Of a DNA stretch of 21,530 nucleotides, positions 16,260 through 21,530 are shown piece after piece. Each line of letters starts with the position of its first letter. Within the stretch, counting starts at the first letter, position 1. The stretch covers positions 1 through 21,530 of the forward strand of contig JBBRMT010000053.1 of assembly GCA_038230695.1 (NCBI GenBank), given 5' to 3'. The position numbers were made by a program, and so were the translations under genes. The DNA comes from QHBQ01 sp038230695 (GTDB lineage Bacteria > Chloroflexota > Chloroflexia > QHBQ01). The notes beneath the pieces were generated by a model. It was given only the letters and a program-made list of their open reading frames with translations, was not told the DNA's origin and searched no databases.

Positions 16260-17962
16260 CGTATCCTCTTGTAAACTTGAATCGCGCTGGCGTAGGTTGG
16301 GTTGCTGGTCCAACTGATTAGCGCGTAGTGCTGGGCGAAGCTGGCAACCTTGCTGAAGTCGGTCTTATTCAGACTCAGGGTCAGCACTATGTAAGCCGGT
16401 TGGCGGTTGACCACATAATCGGCATCCTCCTTCTCGTGACCGGCGCGCCCTGCCCCCGCGTCGGAGATGACAATATGGGCGATATGTTCATCTGTCAGGC
16501 CGAGGGCATCAAGGTAGCGGCGGTTGCTGTTGAAGGGCAGCACCCCGGCGGCGGTGGTGGCGATCAGGTCGCTTGGCTGGCTGTGGTTGTCAATATACTG
16601 GGCGCAACTGTATAGTGCTGCAGCCACGCTCTGGTAGTAGCTAAGGTTGGGTTGCTCACCATGCGTCGAAGTGCGATCGTAGACTGAATAGCTGACCACC
16701 GCCAGGGTGATCACACCCAGGCCAACCAGCAGCCATTTGCGAGTACGTGGCAGGTTGGCCGTTGCATCCTCATTCGGCGACGGATTGCGCCAGCCGACGA
16801 TGGCAAGGTAGAGCGACTTCAGCCCGTCGGCGTTCAACACAATCAGCGCGGGCAGGATCGGCACGAAGAAGCGGCCCACCGCCCAGTCCCAGTCGCCGCC
16901 CACGTAGATAATATATGCCCAGTAGCCCAGCACGATGCTGAACAGGAAGGCGAGGCGATAGGTCAGCTTCTGGCTGATCAGGGCGATAAGGGGAATGACA
17001 AAGAAGAGTTCGCTGTGTCGGTCGCGGAACTTACCCTCGTAGGTCAGACCGCGCTGAATCTGCGCCCAGCCGCTGCCTACCTTGTTGTAGAAGGTGTTGG
17101 GCAAGGGCCAGCCGTAATAGCTCCATCGCCAGATAAAGTAGGGCAGGTAGATGACAAGGCCAGGGGCTAGGTAGAGCCAGATATAGCGACCGAATCCGCG
17201 CCCGCGCACCGCCCGCAGCAGCAGGAAGGCGAAGCCAATTGCGTAGGCGAGCAGTCCTTCGGGGCGAGTTAGCGCGGCGAGGGTGAACAACAGGCCGCTG
17301 GCAAGGGCAAGGCGCTGCTCGGCAACGCCATCACGCTCCAGCATAAGCACAAAGCAGAGCAACCCGGCAGTGAGCAGCATGGTGTAGAAGCTAGTCTCCA
17401 ACCCGGCGATGCTCCAGGTGGCAAAGCTACCGTCCGCCGCCAGCAGGACTAGCAAGGCCGCGCTGATAATCGGCAGCCGCCCGCGATAAGGCCCAGTCTC
17501 AGCCAGCCGGTAGGTTAGCGGCAGAGCGACCAGGCCAGCCATTGCGCCAACCAGGATGCTGATGCCAATGCCGCCAAAACCCAGCTTCATCGCCGCCGCA
17601 ATCATCACCATCCACAGGAAATTGGTGTAGCCCTCGACGTATTCGCCCGCGTTCCAGACTGGCCCATTGCCCATTGCCAGGTTATGGCTGTAGCGGAAGG
17701 TAATCCAGGTATCGTCCACCCCCCAGCCGCCCAGGTTAGCAACGCTGTTCAGGTAATATTCGTGCCAGCCCAGCAGCACAAGGGCAACCGCTAGCCACGG
17801 CCAGGGGCTGGTGATTACAGATAGCAGAGTGTGGATTGTAGATTGTGTTTTTACGGCAGGCGCAGAGTGCGTTACACCCGGCGGCAGCGGGGTGGCAACA
17901 GTGCGCTCATCTTGAGCTATTGATGGGCGGGTGATGTTCTCTTGTTCCAGTGGTCTAGCCAT
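16256..17962 (-). CDS. GT-C fold membrane glycosyltransferase (AftB/ArnT-like)
   Basis: The 568-residue multi-pass protein has a soluble N-terminus (1-52), about ten hydrophobic segments through residue 400, and a C-terminal soluble domain of about 150 residues. Just after the first membrane segment the first outer loop carries the acidic pair VDDTWITFRYSHNLAMGNGP (from residue 82), then VWNAGEYVEGYTNFLW. This arrangement is typical of GT-C enzymes that take sugars from polyprenyl-phosphate donors outside the membrane, and the block resembles mycobacterial AftB-like arabinosyltransferases. The acceptor and sugar are unknown. ATG 17962 follows AAGGA. Residues about 40-52 (QSTIHTLLSVITS) are encoded by a degenerate heptad repeat. 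It sits between the glycosylphosphotransferase and a small overlapping gene. Confidence 0.85.
   Translation of the reverse strand: MARPLEQENITRPSIAQDERTVATPLPPGVTHSAPAVKTQSTIHTLLSVITSPWPWLAVALVLLGWHEYYLNSVANLGGWGVDDTWITFRYSHNLAMGNGPVWNAGEYVEGYTNFLWMVMIAAAMKLGFGGIGISILVGAMAGLVALPLTYRLAETGPYRGRLPIISAALLVLLAADGSFATWSIAGLETSFYTMLLTAGLLCFVLMLERDGVAEQRLALASGLLFTLAALTRPEGLLAYAIGFAFLLLRAVRGRGFGRYIWLYLAPGLVIYLPYFIWRWSYYGWPLPNTFYNKVGSGWAQIQRGLTYEGKFRDRHSELFFVIPLIALISQKLTYRLAFLFSIVLGYWAYIIYVGGDWDWAVGRFFVPILPALIVLNADGLKSLYLAIVGWRNPSPNEDATANLPRTRKWLLVGLGVITLAVVSYSVYDRTSTHGEQPNLSYYQSVAAALYSCAQYIDNHSQPSDLIATTAAGVLPFNSNRRYLDALGLTDEHIAHIVISDAGAGRAGHEKEDADYVVNRQPAYIVLTLSLNKTDFSKVASFAQHYALISWTSNPTYASAIQVYKRIR
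17811..17847 (-). repeat. Degenerate heptanucleotide array inside the GT-C gene
   Basis: On the minus strand, units of the type AATCTAC, AATCCAC, ACTCTGC, TATCTGT and AATCACC follow each other in 7-base register. They encode a short stretch of the variable N-terminus ahead of the first membrane helix. Confidence 0.55.
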
Positions 17963-17992
17963 TAGTTCCTTATCATATGGGCGAGTTGCACC

Positions 17993-18018
17993 AGGGCGGG
18001 CCGCAACCCGCTCCTACG
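17993..18018. repeat. REP-like palindrome between two glycosyltransferase genes
   Basis: AGGGCGGG (17993-18000), a short loop and ACCCGCTCCTACG (18006-18018) form an imperfect hairpin of the same family as 10448-10473. It lies in the 65-base gap after the glycosylphosphotransferase stop. Confidence 0.65.
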
Positions 18019-18027
18019 GATTGCTGC

Positions 18028-19578
18028 TTAATAAGCGTTGCGGTCGGTGAAAATCTGCACCAGGGTACGCACGATGATCTTCAAGTCGAGCAGCAGCGAC
18101 CAGTTTTCCACGTAGTAGAGGTCGTAGCGGGTGCGCTCTTCGATAGAGGTGTTGCCGCGTGCGCCATTCACCTGCGCCCAGCCAGTCAAACCAGTCTTCT
18201 CCTTGTGGCGGCGCATATAGCGGGGGATGGCCTGGCTGAACTGAGCCACGTATTGCGGCTGCTCCGGGCGCGGCCCCACGATGCTCATCTCACCCAGTAG
18301 CACGTTGACCAGTTGGGGCAGCTCGTCAATCGAGAAGCGGCGGATGAAGCGGCCAATGCGGGTGCGGCGAGGGTCATTGGCGGTTGTCCAGGTGCTTTCA
18401 CTCTCCGCATCGGCCCTCATACTGCGAAACTTGATCACGTGGATGGGCTGACCGTCCAAGCCCACCCGCTCCTGCACGAAGAAGACGGCTCCTGGCGACT
18501 CCAGCTTGATCAGGATAGCGACCAGCAGCATCAGAGGCGAGAAGACCACCAGAGCAGCCACGCTGCCCACCATATCGAACAGCCGCTTGACCACCTTGTT
18601 GAAGCCGCGTAGGGTAACGTCGCGCACGCTGACCAGAGGCAGCCCGTTGATGTCGTTGAGGCCGAGGTCATTATTGATGATCAGCTGAAAGGTGTCGGGG
18701 TAGACACGGATGTTGATTTGCTCATCCTCCACCGCCGAAACAATGTCCAGCACATCCTCGTGGCTGCCGCCAGCGATGGCAACCACAATTTCGCTCACAT
18801 TGTAGAGGCCCACCAGACGGGCGAGTTCGTCGCTATAACCAACGATGCGTAGCGCGGAAGTGGGCATCTCACCCGGCTCGTCGCCAGGATCGGCAACGAA
18901 GCCGACTACCTCATAGCCGAGGCTGGGAGCGCCGAGGATGCGCTGGTAAACGGTGTGGGCCGCCGCGCCGGTGCCGATGATCAGCATCCGCTGGCGACCT
19001 ACTCCGCGACGACGCAGGAAACCGGCGCTTACCCCATAGAGGAAGCGGCCAGTGCTGACTAGCACGATGCTTGCCACCCAGCCGATCGCCAGGATCCAGC
19101 GGGCGTAGATGAAGCGGTCGGCTAGGATGAAGGAGTTGACCGCGATAGAGACGAACAGGGCGCTGGTAACGGCGGCGACCACCTTGTAGAACTCGTCTAT
19201 CCGCGAGTAGCCGCGGCGCAGCCGGTATAGGCCATAGAAGTTGAACACCACCACCACTGATACTGTGGTGACAATTAGCATGGTGGTGTACGTATCCACC
19301 GAAGGCGGGGCAAACGAGCCGATAATATCGGAGTTGAAGCGCAGCATGAAGGCGATAACGAAAGCCAGGGTTACCAGCGCGGCATCAAGGACAAGCTGCA
19401 CCAGCACGAAACCGATGTGCAGCAGATCGGGCGGGCGCAACGGCGTACCCATCCATTCGGGCATTAGATAGGGACGGGTGCGGGCTTCACGGCGCGACTG
19501 GCGGCTCGGCTCAGGCTCTGGTTCGCGCCTCGGCTCCGGCGCGGTTGGCACGGGCGGCGCTTCCTGTAGTGTACTCAT
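18028..19578 (-). CDS. Polyprenyl glycosylphosphotransferase (WbaP/CpsE-like initiating sugar transferase)
   Basis: 516 residues from the ATG at 19578; a GTG at 19590 is also in frame, but neither start has a clear ribosome site. The enzyme moves a sugar-1-phosphate from a UDP-sugar to undecaprenyl phosphate, the first step of exopolysaccharide or O-antigen assembly. A Pro/Glu/Arg-rich tail (1-50) is followed by four membrane helices (about 55-180), a CoA-binding-like Rossmann region (RMLIIGTGAAAH at 198-209), one more hydrophobic segment (336-358), and the catalytic domain with ERVGLDG, KFRSM, RFSIDELPQLVNVL, GEMSIVGPRPEQP and KTGLTGWAQVNG. All the family's key blocks are present. It is the second gene of the polysaccharide operon. 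Confidence 0.93.
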   Translation of the reverse strand: MSTLQEAPPVPTAPEPRREPEPEPSRQSRREARTRPYLMPEWMGTPLRPPDLLHIGFVLVQLVLDAALVTLAFVIAFMLRFNSDIIGSFAPPSVDTYTTMLIVTTVSVVVVFNFYGLYRLRRGYSRIDEFYKVVAAVTSALFVSIAVNSFILADRFIYARWILAIGWVASIVLVSTGRFLYGVSAGFLRRRGVGRQRMLIIGTGAAAHTVYQRILGAPSLGYEVVGFVADPGDEPGEMPTSALRIVGYSDELARLVGLYNVSEIVVAIAGGSHEDVLDIVSAVEDEQINIRVYPDTFQLIINNDLGLNDINGLPLVSVRDVTLRGFNKVVKRLFDMVGSVAALVVFSPLMLLVAILIKLESPGAVFFVQERVGLDGQPIHVIKFRSMRADAESESTWTTANDPRRTRIGRFIRRFSIDELPQLVNVLLGEMSIVGPRPEQPQYVAQFSQAIPRYMRRHKEKTGLTGWAQVNGARGNTSIEERTRYDLYYVENWSLLLDLKIIVRTLVQIFTDRNAY

Positions 19579-19592
19579 AGGCAAATCCACGA

Positions 19593-19627
19593 ATTGCAGA
19601 TTGCAGATTGATGATGGCAGATTAGGT
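19593..19627 (+). repeat. Heptanucleotide array ATTGCAG
   Basis: Units ATTGCAG, ATTGCAG, ATTGATG, ATGGCAG, ATTAGGT lie in tandem, ending 14 bases upstream of the glycosylphosphotransferase start. They fill much of the 94-base gap after the GT2 gene and may explain the missing ribosome site there. Confidence 0.7.
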
Positions 19628-19672
19628 TCAAGTCTGCCGATCTCAATCTACCTCCCGCTATTTCTACCATCT

Positions 19673-20620
19673 TTACGTTACCCTCTTACGCGCGGCAGGG
19701 CGGAAGAAGTTCTGAGCCAGGGCGAACCCGCCTCTGGCAGCGATACCCACCTGCACCAGCCAGTTGATGGCAAAGAAGGTGCGGGCGGCGTAGTGTTTGC
19801 GGTAAAATATGAACATCGAGCGATAGAACTGCACGATCATCGCGTAGCTGCGCTGGCGGCTGCTCTCGCCCTTGTAGTGGATAACCTTGACTGCCGGGTT
19901 GTAAAACACCCGCCAGCCGCGTTGCTTGATGCGGTAGGCCCAGTCGAGGTCTTCGCCGTACATGAAGTAGGCTTCGTCGAGGAAACCAACCTGATTGATG
20001 GCCGCGCTCCGCATCAGCATGAACGCGCCCATCACGCTATCCACCTCAGTCAACGAATCAGGGTCGGCGTAGGTTACATTGTAGCCAGCAAAGCGTTTGC
20101 TGTGCTTGAAGATGGCGGCGAGGCCGGTCAGCTTGTAGAACGAGTTGAGCGGGGTGGGAAAGCCACGCCGACAGGCCAGATCCAATCTTCCATCAGGGCG
20201 TACCAGCTTCGGCCCAGCAACCGCCACATCGGGATGAGCCTGCATAAAGTCGAGCATCTGCTGCAGCGCATCAGGCGGCACGATAGTGTCGGGGTTGAGC
20301 AGCAACACATATGGCGCTGCGATGTTGGCCGCCGCGCCTACCTGCCCTGCCGTCCGCCCCCGCTTACTCAACTCGGCCAGAGCCAGATTGTTGCCTGTTG
20401 CGTAGCCGCCATTGCGCGGGCTGCGAATCAAATGCACCCGTTCGTCCACGCCAAAATCGTGAGCGACCATATCTGCGCTGCCGTCGGCGGAGGCGTTGTC
20501 CACCACCCACACCTCGTAAGGGTGCGTGGTGCGGCTTGCCAGCAGGGTAAGCAGCGACTGGCGCAATACCGCGCAAGTGTTGTAGCTCACCATGATGATG
20601 CTGAGATCGGGTTCAGGCAT
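19673..20620 (-). CDS. Family 2 glycosyltransferase (rhamnosyltransferase WbbL-like)
   Basis: 315 residues from the ATG at 20620. The GT-A domain starts with LSIIMVSYNT, then WVVDNASADGS (Asp41), NGGYATGNNLAL and the metal-binding NPDT (Asp111). The acceptor and catalytic block is GEDLDWAYRI, with Glu223 and Asp224. Two hydrophobic stretches near the C-terminus (ARTFFAINWLVQVGIAARGGFAL) may bind the membrane. The pattern matches the GT2 group that adds rhamnose or a similar sugar from a nucleotide donor to lipid-linked glycans in the cytoplasm. It is the first gene of the polysaccharide operon. The start is preceded by a TATAAT at the distance expected for a leaderless transcript; no ribosome site is seen. 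Confidence 0.9.
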   Translation of the reverse strand: MPEPDLSIIMVSYNTCAVLRQSLLTLLASRTTHPYEVWVVDNASADGSADMVAHDFGVDERVHLIRSPRNGGYATGNNLALAELSKRGRTAGQVGAAANIAAPYVLLLNPDTIVPPDALQQMLDFMQAHPDVAVAGPKLVRPDGRLDLACRRGFPTPLNSFYKLTGLAAIFKHSKRFAGYNVTYADPDSLTEVDSVMGAFMLMRSAAINQVGFLDEAYFMYGEDLDWAYRIKQRGWRVFYNPAVKVIHYKGESSRQRSYAMIVQFYRSMFIFYRKHYAARTFFAINWLVQVGIAARGGFALAQNFFRPAARKRVT

Positions 20621-20626
20621 GGGGAT

Positions 20627-20635
20627 ATTATAGCA
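20627..20635 (-). promoter_or_regulatory. Extended -10 promoter of the polysaccharide operon
   Basis: The minus strand reads TG-C-TATAAT (TATAAT at 20627-20632), then six bases, then the ATG. No good -35 box lies 16-18 bp upstream, which the extended TG would offset. The expected start point is the A of the start codon, as for the cassette at 2821. Confidence 0.55.
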
Positions 20636-20673
20636 TATTTGGGGCAAATGGGTGTAGGATTACAGGGTAGGGG

Positions 20674-20747
20674 TACGCCTGGTGGGATTCGGACCCACGA
20701 CATTCCGCTTAGAAGGCGGATGCTCTAATCCCCTGAGCTACAGGCGC
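20674..20747 (-). tRNA. tRNA-Arg (anticodon UCU)
   Basis: The 74 bases fold as a full cloverleaf: acceptor GCGCCTG/CAGGCGT (first pair G-U), D-stem GCTC/GAGC, anticodon stem TCCGC/GCGGA with loop CTTCTAA (anticodon TCT, 20711-20713), 5-base variable region, T-stem GTGGG/CCCAC, discriminator A. CCA is not encoded. It reads AGA codons. The T-loop is TCCGAAT rather than TTCGAAT, so position 55, almost always U and modified to pseudouridine, is C (20692). Confidence 0.93.
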
Positions 20748-20758
20748 GTATTGTTCAT

Positions 20759-20788
20759 ATTATAGCAGGATCAAGGCGGATCCGTCAA
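20759..20788 (-). promoter_or_regulatory. Promoter of tRNA-Arg
   Basis: On the minus strand, TTGACG (20783-20788), an 18-bp spacer ending in TGC, and a perfect TATAAT (20759-20764) lie 11 bases before the mature tRNA. Confidence 0.75.
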
Positions 20789-20820
20789 GCAAAAACCGAC
20801 CGTGACATTCCGTCTATAGT

Positions 20821-20844
20821 CGCGTCTCTAATAGTAGAGGCGCG
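20821..20844 (+). promoter_or_regulatory. Leader hairpin upstream of the ECF sigma factor gene
   Basis: A 10-bp stem, CGCGTCTCTA (20821-20830) with TAGAGGCGCG (20835-20844), one G-T pair and a 4-base ATAG loop, lies 40 bases before the start codon. It is followed by TTCGTCT, too weak for a confident terminator. It may be a leader structure or an operator. Confidence 0.45.
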
Positions 20845-20884
20845 TTCGTCTCACGCTGATGGGCAGGGGAGCGGAGCAGCACCT

Positions 20885-21469
20885 ATGGCAATCTTCACCA
20901 GGAGCGCAGGCGAGATGAAGCGCGAACCCCCCACCAGCGATGGCGGCCCGGACGATGCGGCGCTGATCGCCCGCGCCCGCGAGGATCGGCAGTTGTTCAC
21001 CGCCATCTACCTGCGCTACCTGAATCAGGTGTATCTCTACTGCTACGTGCGCCTGGGCAGCCGTGAGGCGGCAGAGGATGCCACCAGCGAGGTGTTTCTC
21101 AAGGCGTTGGCCGGACTGGATGCCTGGCGCGGCGGGGCAGTGGCCGCCTGGCTATTCCGCATCGCCCATAACGTGGTGATTGACGTTTATCGCCAGCGTC
21201 ATCCCCGCGCCGCAATGGATGAGGCTGATGAGCTAGCTGACCCTGCACCCAGCGCCGAGGATGTAGCAGTAGAGCAGGCGGACTACGTCGAGGCCCAAGC
21301 CGCATTGGCGATGCTGCCCGCCGACCAGCGAGCGGTGCTGGAGTTGCAGTTCACCGGCTGGAGCGGAGCGCAGATTGCCGAGGCGCTGCAGCGTAGCCCC
21401 GGCGCGGTCAGGATGCTGCGGCTGCGGGCAATCGAAACCTTGCGCGAGATAATGTCAAACGAAGAGTAA
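20885..21469 (+). CDS. ECF-type RNA polymerase sigma factor
   Basis: The 194-residue protein has the two domains of extracytoplasmic-function sigma factors. Region 2 (about 36-105) has FTAIYLRYLNQVYLYCYVRLG, EDATSEVFLKAL and AWLFRIAHNVVIDVYRQ. A linker (about 106-135) is rich in Asp/Glu/Ala. Region 4 (about 136-188) has LAMLPADQRAVLELQ and GWSGAQIAEALQRSPGAVRM as helix-turn-helix. Region 3 is absent, as expected. ATG 20885 has GGAG 8 bases upstream; ATG 20915 is a second possible start with AGGAG nearby. An anti-sigma gene usually follows such genes and would lie beyond the window edge. Divergent from tRNA-Arg. What it responds to is not visible. Confidence 0.92.
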   Translation: MAIFTRSAGEMKREPPTSDGGPDDAALIARAREDRQLFTAIYLRYLNQVYLYCYVRLGSREAAEDATSEVFLKALAGLDAWRGGAVAAWLFRIAHNVVIDVYRQRHPRAAMDEADELADPAPSAEDVAVEQADYVEAQAALAMLPADQRAVLELQFTGWSGAQIAEALQRSPGAVRMLRLRAIETLREIMSNEE

Positions 21470-21480
21470 CCAACTCGATC

Positions 21481-21516
21481 CCCCCTCCCCACCGGGGGAG
21501 AGGGTTAGGGTGAGGG
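21481..21516. repeat. Dispersed G-rich repeat after the sigma factor gene
   Basis: CCCCCTCCCC (21481-21490), a short loop, GGGGGAGAGG, then TTAGGGTGAGGG. Repeats of this composition occur between genes in many bacteria. It sits 12 bases after the sigma factor stop and might act as a transcript end or a roadblock. Confidence 0.6.
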
Positions 21517-21518
21517 CG

Positions 21519-21530
21519 CGTAGGGGCGGG
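21519..21530. repeat. REP-like repeat cut by the window edge
   Basis: CGTAGGGGCGGG is the left arm of the palindrome family seen complete at 10448-10473 (on that element's minus strand). The right arm would lie beyond the window. Confidence 0.55.

Noticed and set aside
19478..20728. 416-residue plus-strand frame opposite the GT2 and glycosylphosphotransferase genes
   Set aside because: It lies antisense to two well-recognised genes and runs into the tRNA; its protein has no recognisable domain. Long antisense frames are expected in high-GC DNA.
21503..21516. Telomere-like TTAGGG sequence
   Set aside because: A single TTAGGG followed by TGAGGG, part of a common G-rich intergenic repeat.

Overview
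The window is high-GC bacterial DNA in which almost every base belongs to a gene. Gene content suggests a member of the Chloroflexota, probably class Chloroflexia. The grounds are HspR/HAIR-type heat-shock control, a cytoplasmic DegS-like kinase, a DrrAB cassette, an envelope glycosyltransferase cluster, and dispersed heptanucleotide and GTAGGGGCGGG-type repeats. This placement is an inference from gene style; no marker gene in the window settles it.

Layout, left to right. (1) 1-2653, plus: the C-terminal part of a large bacterial alpha-2-macroglobulin whose thioester Cys is replaced by Ser, followed by a strong hairpin. (2) 2786-6022, plus: a four-gene operon of ribbon-helix-helix regulator, DUF4097 beta-repeat protein, DrrA-type ATPase and DrrB-type permease. 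Its promoter is a perfect TTGACA-N17-TATAAT, overlaid by inverted repeats, with an expected transcript start on the first ATG (leaderless). (3) 6047-9715, plus: a metallo-beta-lactamase/rhodanese sulfur enzyme, then a soluble DegS-like histidine kinase translationally coupled to a HAD hydrolase. (4) 9854-10234, minus: a stand-alone CheY-like receiver. (5) 10362-15795, minus: proteostasis genes. A ClpC-type AAA+ unfoldase has an in-frame TAA at codon 15. It is followed, reading up the coordinates, by a small four-helix membrane protein, then hspR and dnaJ. The dnaJ promoter carries a HAIR-like operator, so HspR probably represses its own operon. (6) 15846-20632, minus: a surface-polysaccharide operon of GT2 glycosyltransferase, polyprenyl glycosylphosphotransferase, GT-C membrane glycosyltransferase and a small coiled-coil protein. 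(7) 20674-20747, minus: tRNA-Arg(UCU) with a C at the near-invariant U55. (8) 20885-21469, plus: an ECF sigma factor. The window ends in two kinds of G-rich dispersed repeat.

No obviously new large system was found. The best leads are at site level: the leaderless, operator-covered cassette promoter; the HAIR operator on dnaJ; single-base losses of key residues in three otherwise well-kept genes (A2M thioester, ClpC stop, tRNA C55); a 148-bp nested palindrome; and heptamer repeat arrays that run into coding sequence.
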